Source: Deltaproteobacteria bacterium (GTDB taxonomy: Bacteria; Myxococcota_A; UBA9160; UBA4427). From it: a stretch of 64,000 nt of DNA. Location of the stretch: NCBI GenBank assembly GCA_016713665.1, contig JADJOR010000024.1, forward strand, positions 310,001 to 374,000, given 5' to 3'. Every line of letters begins with the position of its first letter. The stretch's first letter is position 1. Of the stretch, positions 44,596 through 53,700 are shown in pieces. Made by a program: the position numbers and the translations under genes. Under the pieces are notes generated by a model. The model saw only the letters and a program-made list of their open reading frames with translations. It was not told the origin of the DNA and searched no databases.

Positions 44596-45385
44596 GACTC
44601 TTCCTTCCTCGTTGATTCGATCGGGCGCGGGGCGCGCGTCGTGGGCGGGGGGCGCGATGAAGGCGGGCCTCGATGCCCGCGATGGCCTGCTCGATGGCGA
44701 AGTCGAAGAAGGCCTCGCCGTCGATGCGCTCGATCTCGCGCTCGATCGGCGCGAAGCGCTCGCGGGCCATGGGCGAGAAGGCGTGTCGCGAGGCGCGGGC
44801 GCTCGCGATCTGATCCGACAAGGGCATCACCGCCTCCTGCAGGACGAGACCGACCGTCGTCTCGAGGACCCAGAGATAGGCCGCCGCGAGCTCACGTCCG
44901 GCGAGCCCCGCGTGCCCGAGGATCTCGACGAGCGCCGACGAGGCCTCGAGCCAGGCCGGGGAGGTCCGGCCCGAGCGACCGATCATCGCGAGGATCGCGG
45001 GATGGCGGAGCAGGTGGAGCCGCAGATCCCGCATCCAGCGCTCGAGCTGGCGCGGCCACGCCGCATCGCCGTCGGGCGACGCGTGACTCGCGGCGAGGAT
45101 GCCCGCCATCACGTCGTCGAGGATCTCTTCGAAGCTCGCGAAGTGGCGGTAGAGCGCGGCGGGAACCGCTTCGACCTCGCGCGCGATCATCGAGATCGTC
45201 GGCACCGTCCTCGGGTCCCGCTCGAGCAGGACGAGGACCGCTTCGACGATCCGCTGCCGCGACAGGCGCGCGGGTCGGCCGCGCTTCGCCGGGGCCACCG
45301 AGGCCGCCGGGGCGTCGGCGTCGCGTCGTGCGGCGAGGGCGGGCGTTCGCTTCGTGGTCGGCCGCTTGCGGGTCATGCCCGGCAT
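44585..45385 (-). CDS. TetR family transcriptional regulator
   Basis: 266 residues. A basic Ala/Lys/Arg-rich N-terminal extension precedes the helix-turn-helix TISMIAREVEAVPAALYRHF. The remainder is a helical effector domain. It leads a TetR-SDR operon and faces the epoxide hydrolase gene at 45579. A perfect palindrome at 45412-45426 lies 27 bp upstream of its start and is the probable operator for autoregulation and for the divergent gene. Confidence 0.88.
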   Translation of the reverse strand: MPGMTRKRPTTKRTPALAARRDADAPAASVAPAKRGRPARLSRQRIVEAVLVLLERDPRTVPTISMIAREVEAVPAALYRHFASFEEILDDVMAGILAASHASPDGDAAWPRQLERWMRDLRLHLLRHPAILAMIGRSGRTSPAWLEASSALVEILGHAGLAGRELAAAYLWVLETTVGLVLQEAVMPLSDQIASARASRHAFSPMARERFAPIEREIERIDGEAFFDFAIEQAIAGIEARLHRAPRPRRAPRARSNQRGRKSHVA

Positions 45386-45411
45386 GCGCGTCGCTCCTCG
45401 GCAGGGGAATT

Positions 45412-45426
45412 GTGAAACTGTTTCAC
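45412..45426. promoter_or_regulatory. Perfect palindrome GTGAAACTGTTTCAC, probable TetR operator
   Basis: GTGAAA-CTG-TTTCAC is a perfect 6+6 inverted repeat in an otherwise GC-rich divergent intergenic region. It lies 27 bp from the TetR start codon and about 150 bp from the epoxide hydrolase start. Symmetry, AT-rich half-sites and position match a TetR-family operator. Confidence 0.7.
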
Positions 45427-45578
45427 TTTACGCAAGGGCAGCGGGCAGGGCAATGGGATCGCGCGGTCCCTGCAATCTCCGGCTTCGCGGGACTACGCTC
45501 GGACGCGCCGCCCCGTCGAGATGCCCGAGGCCCGCTCGTCGCGGCCGACTGGTCGATGCGGAGCCGACAGGAGTCCCG

Positions 45579-46610
45579 ATGCAGTTTCCGTTCGCGAGCC
45601 ACTTCGTCCAGGCCGGCGACCTGAAGATCCACTTCATGAAGGAGGGGCAGGGCGAGCCGCTGATCCTGCTCCACGGCTGGCCGCAGACGAGCTACGAGTG
45701 GCGCCATCAGATCCGGCTCCTCTCGCGCCATTTCACCGTCTACGCCCCCGACAATCGCGGCTTCGGCGCGACCGAGAAGCCGCGCATCCGGATCACGCGC
45801 GATCTGCTCGCCCGGGACGTGCTCGCCTTCATGGACGCGCTCGGCCTCGAGAGCGCGTCGCTCTGCGGCCACGACTGGGGCGGCATCATCGCCTACAAAG
45901 TCGCGGTCACCGCGCCAGAGCGCATCCGCCGCCTCTGCCTGATCGACACGACGACGATGCTCTGGCCGACCTGGGCCGCCCACGCCTTCTGGGCCAATCT
46001 GCATCCCGAGCCCTACGAGTTCCTCGCGAAGTACAGCGACGAGCTGATCGCGTGGTGCATGACCGGGAAGCGGCCGGATTACCGCGACGTCGTGGCGCCG
46101 TTTCCGCCGGACCCGCTGCCGGGAAGCGAGACGGGCTGGTGTGACGCGGCGGCGCTGCGACATTATTCGGAGGCGCTCGCCGATCCGGGCTCGCATTTCG
46201 CGACGGTGCAGTACTACGGGAGCGCGATGCCGATGCACCGCGTGATCCCCGACGCGAGCGGCCGAACGACCTTCGACTACATCGGCGTCCACGGCGCCCA
46301 GGCGATCTGGCGCCATCCGGGTGGGGCGCATCTGCATCCCGATCTTCATCAACCCCTCTGTTACGGCCCCGAGGACTGGAATGCGCGCTACGAGCGGCCG
46401 GCGCTCTTCGTGTACTCGCCGCTGATGGTGCCCGAGGCATTCGGCGCCGGGGGCTGGAATCCCGGCTACCGCTTCGGCGGGAGCTTCTTCGAGCAATCGT
46501 TCACGCGGCCGTTCCCGAAGCTCGAGACCCAGGGGATCGTCTGCGGCCACTTCATTCCCGAGGAAGCGCCGGACCAGCTCGCTGCAGTCCTGCAGCGATT
46601 CTTCGGCTGA
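45579..46610 (+). CDS. Alpha/beta hydrolase, epoxide hydrolase / haloacetate dehalogenase-like
   Basis: 343 residues. ILLHGWPQTSYEWRHQ (oxyanion HGWP), DNRGFGATEKP, and nucleophile elbow CGHDWGG with Asp are diagnostic of soluble epoxide hydrolases and haloacetate dehalogenases. The C-terminal GHFIPEEAPDQL supplies the catalytic His. AGGAG six bases before ATG 45579 sets the start over an in-frame upstream extension. It is divergent from the TetR/SDR operon and shares its palindrome. Confidence 0.9.
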   Translation: MQFPFASHFVQAGDLKIHFMKEGQGEPLILLHGWPQTSYEWRHQIRLLSRHFTVYAPDNRGFGATEKPRIRITRDLLARDVLAFMDALGLESASLCGHDWGGIIAYKVAVTAPERIRRLCLIDTTTMLWPTWAAHAFWANLHPEPYEFLAKYSDELIAWCMTGKRPDYRDVVAPFPPDPLPGSETGWCDAAALRHYSEALADPGSHFATVQYYGSAMPMHRVIPDASGRTTFDYIGVHGAQAIWRHPGGAHLHPDLHQPLCYGPEDWNARYERPALFVYSPLMVPEAFGAGGWNPGYRFGGSFFEQSFTRPFPKLETQGIVCGHFIPEEAPDQLAAVLQRFFG

Positions 46611-46675
46611 AGCGACCGATTCGGCTGAAGCGTTCGACGCGAGAGGCGCGATCGAAGTAGAAGGAGTGCGAGCTC

Positions 46676-47371
46676 GTGGCCCTCGACGTGATCGGCGCCG
46701 GCTTCGGCCGGACCGGAACGCTCTCCCTGCAGGCCGCCCTCGAGCAGGTCGGCTTCGCGCCCTGCTACCACTTCACGGAGGTGATCGAGCGCCGCCCCGG
46801 CCGCAACGATGGCCATCGCCGCGCCTGGGTCGACCTCGCGAAGGGGCGCCGCGAGATGGACTGGCGCTGGCTCTTTCGCGACTACCGGGCGACCGTCGAC
46901 TTTCCGATGTGCCTCTATTATGCGGAGCTCCTCGAGGCGTTTCCGGAGGCGCGGGTCGTGCTGACGCTGCGCGACCCGGAGCGCTGGTTCGAGTCCTTCG
47001 ACACCCTCGCGCAGGGTCTCCAAAAGCTGCGCTTCGGCCGGCTCTTCGCGCCCAAGCTGCGGGCGACGACCACGATCTTCGATCGGCTGCTGCGTCAGGC
47101 GCTCTTCGGCGGGCGCATCGACCGGGCGAGCTGCGTCGCGGCCTTCGAGCGCCATCGCGATGCGGTGATCCGACGGGTGCCGGCGGAGCGACTGCTCGTC
47201 TACGAGGTCCGGGAAGGGTGGGGTCCGCTCTGCCGCTTTCTCGACGTCCCCGAGCCGACGACCGCGTTTCCGCATCTCAACGAGGGCGAAGATCTCGACG
47301 AGCGGATGACGCGCGCGCTGCTACTGGGCGAGAATGACGTCTTCGGCAAGCCGGCGGGCGACGGGCGCTGA
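46676..47371 (+). CDS. Sulfotransferase family protein (short, P-loop type)
   Basis: 231 residues. The N-terminal GAGFGRTGTLSLQAALEQVG is the P-loop of the short sulfotransferase family whose members read GAGxGRTGTxSL. VVLTLRDPERWFES is the 3'-phosphate-binding Ser/Arg region. The GTG start is supported by AAGGAG nine bases upstream. It follows the epoxide hydrolase by 65 bp, and the two may form one transcript. Confidence 0.87.
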   Translation: MALDVIGAGFGRTGTLSLQAALEQVGFAPCYHFTEVIERRPGRNDGHRRAWVDLAKGRREMDWRWLFRDYRATVDFPMCLYYAELLEAFPEARVVLTLRDPERWFESFDTLAQGLQKLRFGRLFAPKLRATTTIFDRLLRQALFGGRIDRASCVAAFERHRDAVIRRVPAERLLVYEVREGWGPLCRFLDVPEPTTAFPHLNEGEDLDERMTRALLLGENDVFGKPAGDGR

Positions 47372-47391
47372 GCGCAGGGGAGTTTGGGCGC

Positions 47392-47901
47392 GTGGGCGAT
47401 CGCGAGCGAGGGGAAGAGCGGATCGACGTCGGGGCGCTCCTCGCGAAGGAAGCGATCCGCGAGGCGCTCTACCGCGAGCTCGAGGCCTGGCGACGCCGAG
47501 ACTGGACGCAGCTGCGCGCGGGCTTCGTGCCGGGGGCGCGCGTCGAGCTCGGGTTCGATGGGGCGCACGCCGTCGACGCCCAGGTCGGTCGACTCGCCGA
47601 GTCGATGCGCGGCTTCGTCGCGTCCTCGCTGCTCGCCTCGAATTGCCAGATCGAGCTGGGCCTCGGCCTTGTCGCGGCGCGCTCCACGGCGCTGATCCTC
47701 GCGGCCCATGAGCCGTCGGCCGAGAGCGGTGAGCGGACGCGGCTCGAGGCGCTCCGCTTCAGCGATCGCTGGACCCGCGACGTCGATGGCGAGTGGCGCG
47801 TCTCGGCGCGGCGCGCGGAGTCGCTCTGGTGCGCGTGGCTCGAGCCCCGCCGCGACGATCGCGCGGGCGACCACCGCAACGCGGCCGAGTGGGAGCAATG
47901 A
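47392..47901 (+). CDS. SnoaL-like / nuclear-transport-factor-2-fold protein
   Basis: 169 residues. IREALYRELEAWRRRDWTQL then RAGFVPGARVE is the first helix and strand of the SnoaL/NTF2-like fold, and FSDRWTRDVDGEWRVSARRA is the closing W-R/D-G-W-R motif. The family includes ring-hydroxylating beta subunits, ketosteroid isomerase relatives and cyclases. It overlaps the following FAD oxidoreductase by four bases (ATGA); a second, frameshifted SnoaL-like gene follows that enzyme. Confidence 0.75.
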   Translation: MGDRERGEERIDVGALLAKEAIREALYRELEAWRRRDWTQLRAGFVPGARVELGFDGAHAVDAQVGRLAESMRGFVASSLLASNCQIELGLGLVAARSTALILAAHEPSAESGERTRLEALRFSDRWTRDVDGEWRVSARRAESLWCAWLEPRRDDRAGDHRNAAEWEQ

Positions 47902-49574
47902 CGGCCGGCGCGGGCCGTGGGGCGAGCGGTGCAACCGATGCCGACGCGCGGCTCGGGGGCGACGCGACCGCCGACGTCGTCGTCCTCGGCACCGGCGCCG
48001 CCGGCCTGACCGCCGCCCTCGCCGCCGTGATGCAGGGCGCGAGCGTTCTGCTCGTCGAGAAGACGGAGCAGCTCGGGGGCACGACCGCAATCTCCGGGGG
48101 CACCGTCTGGATCCCGGCGACTCCCCAGGCTGCCGCCGCAGGCGCCCCCGACTCCGCGGCCGAAGCGCTCGCCTATCTTCGCGCGGGCGGCGGCGGGACC
48201 GAGCGTCCCGACCTTCTCGAGGCCTTCGTCGCGACCGGCGCCTCCATGCTCGGTGCCGTCGAAGGGGCGAGCCCGCTCCGCTTCGTCCTCGGTCCCCAGT
48301 CCGACTATCATCCGGAGCTCCCGGGCGGCAGGCTCGCCGGCCGCTCCCTCGTCCCCGCGGCCTACGACCCGACGCCCCTCGGTCCTCTCGGCGAGCGCGT
48401 GCGTGCGTCGACGCTGCCTCTCGATCGGGCCGAGCAGTACGGCAGCCTGAGTCCCGTCGCCGTGCCGTCGCCGTCGGAGGGGCCGCGCTGGATCGGGGGC
48501 CGCGCCCTCGTCGGCGGGCTGCTGCAGGCGGCGCTCGAGCGCGGTGTGCGATTGCGGCTCGGCTGTCGCGCGCGGCGGCTCCTCGTCGGCGAGGGTGGGC
48601 GCATCGTCGGCGTCGAGGGGGTCGAGGGCGACCCGGCCTCCGGTCGTGTTCGCCTCGCGGCGCGCCGCGCCGTCGTGCTCGCGACGGGCGGCTTCGAGTG
48701 GAGCCGAGAGCTCGTCGAGCGCTTCCTGCCGGCGCCGCTCGAAGCGCCGGGGAGCCCGCCCTGCATCGAGGGCGACGGCCTGCGCATGGCGATGGCCGTC
48801 GGCGCGGGGCTCGGCGCGATGGCCGAGGCGTGGTGGTCGCCGATGTTCCGCGTGCCGGGGGAGACGCAGGAGGGCGCGCCCTTCGCGCGCATGGTCGTGA
48901 GCCAGCGGCTCTATCCCCATTCGATCGTCGTGAACCGCGCGGGGCGCCGCTTCGCAAACGAAGCGAAGAGCTATCACGACTTCGGCCGCGACCTCATGGC
49001 GATCGACTCGGCCGCGCTCCGCCCCGCGAATCGCCCGGCCTGGCTCGTCTACGACGCCGTCTACCGGCGACGTTATGGCACCGCCTGCATCGGCCCGCAG
49101 GATCCCGACCCGGCCTGGCTAAAGCCCTTCGCGACCCCCGAAGCCCTGGCCGCCGCCCACGGCATCGACGCCGCGGGCCTGCGCGAGACCCTCGCCGCCT
49201 GGAACGAAGATGTCGCCCGCGGCCGCGACCGCGCGTTCGGCCGCGGCGAGAGCGCCTACGCGCTCTCGAAGGGCGATCGCGCGCAGGAAGGGCTCGCCCG
49301 GACCCTCGGTCCGATCGACACGCCACCGTATTATGCCGTGCCCCTCCATGCCGGAACGCTCGGGACCCGCGGCGGACCGCGGACCGACGCCGATGGGAGC
49401 GTCGAGGACGCCTTCGGAGAAACCCTCGCCGGCCTCTTCGCCGCGGGCAACGTGGCGGCCTCGCCGACGGGCCTCCTCTATCCCGGCGCCGGCGCCACCC
49501 TCGGCCTCGCCATGACCTTCGGTTGGCGCGCCGGCGTAGCCGCCGCGGGCGCCGCCGCCCGGAGCGACGCATGA
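47898..49574 (+). CDS. FAD-dependent oxidoreductase, 3-ketosteroid dehydrogenase-like
   Basis: 558 residues. FAD loop VVLGTGAAGLTAALAAVMQG (~28-47), VEKTEQLGGTTAISGGTVWI, LATGGFEWSRELV, and a C-terminal PLHAGTLGTRGGPRTDADG with LFAAGNVAASPTG. The layout and length match the 3-ketosteroid delta-1-dehydrogenase/fumarate reductase flavoprotein group. It is flanked, with 4-bp overlaps on both sides, by SnoaL-like genes, a grouping typical of steroid-like degradation. Confidence 0.9.
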   Translation: MTAGAGRGASGATDADARLGGDATADVVVLGTGAAGLTAALAAVMQGASVLLVEKTEQLGGTTAISGGTVWIPATPQAAAAGAPDSAAEALAYLRAGGGGTERPDLLEAFVATGASMLGAVEGASPLRFVLGPQSDYHPELPGGRLAGRSLVPAAYDPTPLGPLGERVRASTLPLDRAEQYGSLSPVAVPSPSEGPRWIGGRALVGGLLQAALERGVRLRLGCRARRLLVGEGGRIVGVEGVEGDPASGRVRLAARRAVVLATGGFEWSRELVERFLPAPLEAPGSPPCIEGDGLRMAMAVGAGLGAMAEAWWSPMFRVPGETQEGAPFARMVVSQRLYPHSIVVNRAGRRFANEAKSYHDFGRDLMAIDSAALRPANRPAWLVYDAVYRRRYGTACIGPQDPDPAWLKPFATPEALAAAHGIDAAGLRETLAAWNEDVARGRDRAFGRGESAYALSKGDRAQEGLARTLGPIDTPPYYAVPLHAGTLGTRGGPRTDADGSVEDAFGETLAGLFAAGNVAASPTGLLYPGAGATLGLAMTFGWRAGVAAAGAAARSDA

Positions 49575-50039
49575 GCGCCGCGGAGCGGGAGCAGGCCGCG
49601 CGCGCGTACGCGGATCGCGAAGCCATTCGCGCCGCCCTCGACGCCTACTTCGACGCCCTCGGCCGCGGCGACTGGGCAAGAGATCGCCGACGGCTTCACC
49701 GCCGATGCCTCGCTCGACTACGGCACGCCAGACATCCGCGACGTCGAAAGCAACCTGCGCCTCCTGCGCGCCGGCGTCGAGCACCTGACCGTCGTCTCGA
49801 CGCTCCTCGGCATGCAGTCGCGGGTCGAGACGCGCGGAGACGAAGGAAGCTCCCAGACCCTCGCGTTCACCGCCCACCTCGCCTCGAGCGAAGCCCCGCC
49901 GCGCATGCGCGTCTCGTTCGTGCGCTACGAGGATGCCTGGCGTCGGGGCGCAGACGGCCGCTGGCGCGTGCGGACGCGGGTCGTCCATCCCGACATAAAG
50001 GGCTGGCTCGATCCGATCTCGGCTCGAGCCGAGCGCTAG
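49571..50039 (+). pseudogene. SnoaL-like protein, single-base frameshift
   Basis: The frame opens at ATG 49571 overlapping the FAD gene (ATGA) and reads AAREQ-like helix, EAIRAALDAYFDALGRGDWA, then breaks. Dropping one A near 49679 continues as EIADGFTADASLDYGTPDIR and later VRYEDAWRRGADGRWRVRTR, to the stop at 50037-50039. Together they make a ~155-residue SnoaL-like fold. The shift may be a sequencing error or an inactivating mutation. Confidence 0.75.
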
Positions 50040-50503
50040 TCCGTCCGCTCGCCGAACCACTCGGGCACGTCGAGGGCCGGGTTCGGGAGCTCGGTGATCC
50101 CGCGCTCGCGCTTGATCGCTTCCCATTCGTCGAGGGCGGCGGGGACCGGGCGGCTGTCGCCGAAGTAGACCTCGATCGTCTCGGCGCCCTCGTCGCCGGC
50201 GACGATCGGGCCGAAGGTCGCGCCGAGGGGCAGCTTGACGAGGGAGCCCGCCCGGCATTCCTCGCCGTCGAAGAAGACCTTCCCGGCGATCACGAAGACG
50301 TAGTGGTCGCTCAGGTGGCCATGGCGCTGGAGGACGAGCCCCGGGTCGTATCGCGTGTGGAAGAACGCGCGATCGGGCTGAAGGTCGAGCATCTTGAGCC
50401 AGACCGAGGCGCGCCGATCGCCCTGGCGCTGCGACTTCACGTCGACGTAGGGGCGCGCGTCGTCATGGACGAACGAGACCTTCGGGGCTGCGGGATCGGA
50501 CAT
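50036..50503 (-). CDS. Cupin-domain protein
   Basis: 155 residues. The beta-barrel motif GLVLQRHGHLSDHYVFVIAG followed by KVFFDGEECRAGSLVKLPLG matches the two cupin motifs; histidines in RHGHLSDH are candidate metal ligands. GAGGAG eight bases before ATG 50503 sets the start. It is convergent with the SnoaL-like gene, their stops overlapping by four bases. It resembles cupins described near degradation genes, with unknown reaction. Confidence 0.8.
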   Translation of the reverse strand: MSDPAAPKVSFVHDDARPYVDVKSQRQGDRRASVWLKMLDLQPDRAFFHTRYDPGLVLQRHGHLSDHYVFVIAGKVFFDGEECRAGSLVKLPLGATFGPIVAGDEGAETIEVYFGDSRPVPAALDEWEAIKRERGITELPNPALDVPEWFGERTD

Positions 50504-50598
50504 GTCGGGGCTCCTCGTCGGGCGCGGGTCGGGATTCCGGCGCGTCCCGCGATATCGTGGCGCATCGGCGCGCCGTTCGCGCGCCATCGGGAGCGCGC

Positions 50599-51834
50599 AT
50601 GACCGGAACCGTGAAGCCCCCTCTCGACTTCGCGCTCCGCGACTTCCGCGTCCGCGCCTCCGAGGCGGAGCTCGACGATCTCGCCCGCCGCCTCGCCGCG
50701 ACGCGCTGGCCCACGCCCGTCAGCGACGAGCGCGAGGGGTTCGGTCTCGGCACGAGCCGCCCCTGGCTCGAGGCCCTCGTCGCCTACTGGCGCGACGGCT
50801 TCGACTGGCGAACGCAGGAGGACTGGCTCGCGGCGAAGCTCCCGAGCCAGCTCGCACGCATTCGCGGCCTCGACGTCCATTTCAGTCGGATTCGCGCCGA
50901 GGCGCCCGGGAACGCCGCCGCGATGGCCGGTCCCCGCCCGCTCCCGCTCCTGCTGCTCCACGGCTGGCCCAGCTCCTACGTCGAGATGCACCGCCTCGTC
51001 GAGCCCCTCACGCGCCCGGCCGCGAACGGCGCGCCGAGCGCCCCCGCCTTCGACGTCGTCGTCGCGTCGATTCCCGGTCACGGCTTTTCCGGAGCACCCC
51101 GCGATCCCCGCTTCGGCGCGGACGAGGCCGCCGACCTGTTATGCACGCTCATGGTCGACGTCCTCGGCTACGACCGCTTCGGCGTCCATGGCGGCGATCG
51201 CGGCGCCTTCGTCGCCGCGGGCCTCGGCCACCGCCATCCCGCCCACGTCGAAGGTCTCCACCTCTCGCTCCCCCTCGGCATCCCCGCGCCGCTCGAGGCC
51301 CGACCCGCCGCCGAGACCGCGTGGCTCGAGTCGAGCGCGCGCTGGCAGGCGGAGGAGGGCGGCTACTCCGCGATTCAGTCGACCCGCCCGCGCAGTCTCG
51401 CCTACGGACTCACGGACTCGCCCGTCGGCCTCGCCGGGTGGATCCTCGAGAAGTTCTGCGCCTGGAGCGATTGCGACGGCGATCCGCTGAACGTCTTCGA
51501 CCGCGACGAGCTGCTGACCAACGTGATGATCTACTGGCTCTCCGGCTCGATCGGCTCGTCGATCCAGTACTACCACGCCCATCGGGTGGCCCCGCCGTCG
51601 GCGATGCGGCCGGTGCGCATCGAGGTTCCGACGGGCGTGCTTCTCTGCGCGAAGGAGACCTGGCGGCCTCCGCGGAGCGCCGTCGAGCGGAAGTTTCCGG
51701 TCGTGCGGTGGACCGAGGTCGATCGCGGGGGACACTTCGCGGCGCTCGAGGTGCCCGACGTCGTCGTCGAGGAGCTGCGGGCGTTCTTCGGAGGCTCGTC
51801 GCCGCCGACTCAGCCCCGACCCGTCAATGCGTAG
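50599..51834 (+). CDS. Epoxide hydrolase (EHN-type, microsomal-like)
   Basis: 411 residues. The N-terminal EHN region (FRVRASEAELDDLARRLAAT RWPTP-like) is followed by LLLLHGWPSSYVEMHRL (oxyanion), SIPGHGFSG, and GVHGGDRGAFVAA with the nucleophile Asp. Late VDRGGHFAALEVP carries the catalytic His. GGGAG precedes ATG 50599. The family hydrolyses epoxides of bulky, lipid-like or juvenile-hormone-like substrates. Its 3' end overlaps the convergent lipoprotein gene by 25 bp. Confidence 0.9.
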   Translation: MTGTVKPPLDFALRDFRVRASEAELDDLARRLAATRWPTPVSDEREGFGLGTSRPWLEALVAYWRDGFDWRTQEDWLAAKLPSQLARIRGLDVHFSRIRAEAPGNAAAMAGPRPLPLLLLHGWPSSYVEMHRLVEPLTRPAANGAPSAPAFDVVVASIPGHGFSGAPRDPRFGADEAADLLCTLMVDVLGYDRFGVHGGDRGAFVAAGLGHRHPAHVEGLHLSLPLGIPAPLEARPAAETAWLESSARWQAEEGGYSAIQSTRPRSLAYGLTDSPVGLAGWILEKFCAWSDCDGDPLNVFDRDELLTNVMIYWLSGSIGSSIQYYHAHRVAPPSAMRPVRIEVPTGVLLCAKETWRPPRSAVERKFPVVRWTEVDRGGHFAALEVPDVVVEELRAFFGGSSPPTQPRPVNA

Positions 51835-52571
51835 ATCCCGTCCTTGCACTCATGCTGTCGCTTGGCAGTCGTAGACGGGACGATCTTCGCGAGCTCGTCG
51901 ACCATGCCGGTCACGATCTCGCCGAGCGTCTCGCCGAGGCGCGCGAGGTTCGCTCCCGACTGGCCCGTGCCCGGTCCGCCGCCGAGACCGCGGGCCGCCA
52001 TGTAGCGCAGCAACGGCGTATCGGTCATCGAGTCGCGGAACTCGACGACGAGGGTCGCCGAGCCGAAGGACGAGACATAGCTCGTGCTCGAGCCGGAGGC
52101 GTCGTTGCCGGCGGTGTGGAGCCGCAGATCCTTCAGGCCGACGTTGACGACGACCGTACACGGCCCGGGAACCCGCGCGACGCCGACCGGCCCCGATGCC
52201 GTGATGCCCGCGAGCGCGCCGGCGAGGATCCGGCCGACCTCCTGCTCCTGATCGCGCTCGAGGGGCCGTTGCCCGTCTGCATAGAGGAAGCCCGCGACCT
52301 GCACGATCACGTCGTCGTAGCGCCCGAGATGATGATCCGGCTTGACCCAGAGGACCGAGCGACTCGTCGACTTCGCGAGAAGGAGCCCGTCGCTCGTCTT
52401 CTGTGCGACCCGCCCGGATGCGCGCGGCGTCCCGTCGCCCGCGCAGGCGACCACGAGCGAAGCCGCGATCGCGATCCCGAGCGCGCCCACCCGAGACCCG
52501 ATGCACCGCGCGCCCGCCGCCTTGCTGTTGGGGCGGGCGAAGGGGAGGGAGGAACGACGACCGAGGGACAT
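51810..52571 (-). CDS. DUF3313-like lipoprotein
   Basis: 253 residues. A long N-region with Arg/Lys residues is followed by a hydrophobic stretch ending in the lipobox LVVACAG, giving a lipid-modified Cys near residue 43. The body (VIVQVAGFLYADGQ; VVVNVGLKDLRLHTAG; SATLVVEFRDSMTDTPLLRY) resembles DUF3313-type outer-membrane lipoproteins. AGGAG seven bases before ATG 52571 decides the start over larger in-frame frames. Its function is unknown. Confidence 0.72.
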   Translation of the reverse strand: MSLGRRSSLPFARPNSKAAGARCIGSRVGALGIAIAASLVVACAGDGTPRASGRVAQKTSDGLLLAKSTSRSVLWVKPDHHLGRYDDVIVQVAGFLYADGQRPLERDQEQEVGRILAGALAGITASGPVGVARVPGPCTVVVNVGLKDLRLHTAGNDASGSSTSYVSSFGSATLVVEFRDSMTDTPLLRYMAARGLGGGPGTGQSGANLARLGETLGEIVTGMVDELAKIVPSTTAKRQHECKDGIYALTGRG

Positions 52572-52959
52572 ACCACGTCTCCTGAGGCTGCCGGGGGCGT
52601 GGGCGGACGTTGGCACGGGGCGTCGGGATCGGGCCAATCGACCGTCGGACTGCGGGCGGGGTCGCGTCGGGTCACAGCGGGCCGTGTCGGCCTCGCCGGG
52701 TCGCCCGGGTCGCGTTGGCCGGAAGAGGAGGGATGGCGGCAGATGGCGGATGGGCGAGGGCGGATGGCGGGCTCGGCACGGAGGGGGCCAGGGGCGGGCC
52801 GGGCGCGATTCAGGGGCTTTCGAGGGGTCGGATTGCGGCCCGGGCCGGCCGCGGGGAGGTCGGGCGGGGCGGCTATCGCCCCGGGCGGAGTCGCGGTAGG
52901 CTCCGGGCCGTCGTCGCCCGGGTCGACCCGCCCAGCGGGTCCGGCGGCAGACGGCATCC
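52572..52959. other. Intergenic, GC-rich, no convincing gene
   Basis: About 390 bp of extremely G-rich sequence upstream of the lipoprotein and before tRNA-Ser(GGA). Open frames exist only because stops are rare in such composition. The lipoprotein promoter and the tRNA promoter should lie here, but I see no clear elements. Confidence 0.4.
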
Positions 52960-53047
52960 GGAGAGATGGCCGAGCGGTCGAAGGCGCACGCTTGGAAAGC
53001 GTGTGTAGGGCAACCTACCGTGGGTTCGAATCCCACTCTCTCCGCCA
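52960..53047 (+). tRNA. tRNA-Ser (anticodon GGA)
   Basis: The acceptor stem GGAGAGA (52960-52966) pairs with TCTCTCC (53037-53043), followed by G and CCA (53045-53047). Anticodon stem-loop CACGC-TTGGAAA-GCGTG gives GGA, reading UCC/UCU. The long variable arm (TGTAGGGCAACCTACCG) is class II. It marks the left edge of the accessory region and is a likely integration target. Confidence 0.97.
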
Positions 53048-53700
53048 TTCAGTCTGCGTCTCTGGAGCATTCGGGCTCGAGACGCTTGTTGTTCGGAATA
53101 ATGCCGAGAATTCGCGGGGTCTTGGCGGGTCGGGTCCGTGGGATCCGAACCAGAGACCGCCAACGAGGCGCAAACTAGCGCCCATAAGCCGTCTTCGTCT
53201 CTGGCCACTCGTGCGACGGTTCGGTTTGCGGGGACGAGTGAAAGTGGGTCCACGTCACCCGCTCCGACATCGGCAACCATTCGCGCAATCGCCGACGAGT
53301 GGACGCGAATCGCGGTCGAATCTGGGGAGAATGGGTTCCGAAACTCGATCGCGATCGCGGGTTGGGCCTCGTTGCCTTCCGCCGGAGATAGTCGCCTTCG
53401 AGGGAAGAGGGAAGATGAGTCGTCCTCGTTGTGGTGTTCGACGGCCCGAACGCTCCCTCGTTCTTGCGACCCGATCACCCGTGTCAGCGAGACCAGTCTT
53501 CGACGACGAATCCTTGAATCGACGAAAGTCCTTCAAATTAGCGGTCTCTAGGTTCAGCTAGTTGACGTGGCCAATCGCCGCGATTTGACCATCTGCGGCT
53601 GACGGGGGGCGTCCGCTCGTCGTCAGACGCGCCCGACCCTTAGCGTGCCAGGTCGCCGCCTCCTGGTCGAAGGGAAGGATCGGCAATGCACTTCGGACGC
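53048..53700. other. No confident gene between the tRNA and the toxin remnant
   Basis: About 650 bp. Open frames on both strands lack recognisable domains or good ribosome sites. A stretch ATTCGCGGGGTCTTGG at 53110-53125 resembles ATTCGCGGGGTTTTGG downstream of the first tRNA-Ser. I see no integrase gene here, although this is where a tRNA-directed integrase would be expected. Confidence 0.4.

Noticed and set aside
53138..53551. 137-codon + strand frame after tRNA-Ser(GGA)
   Set aside because: No recognisable domain, Ser-rich composition, and competing frames of equal length on the other strand.
50502..53561. 1019-codon + strand frame
   Set aside because: Antisense or out-of-frame shadow over the epoxide hydrolase, lipoprotein and tRNA; Arg/Pro-rich with no domain.
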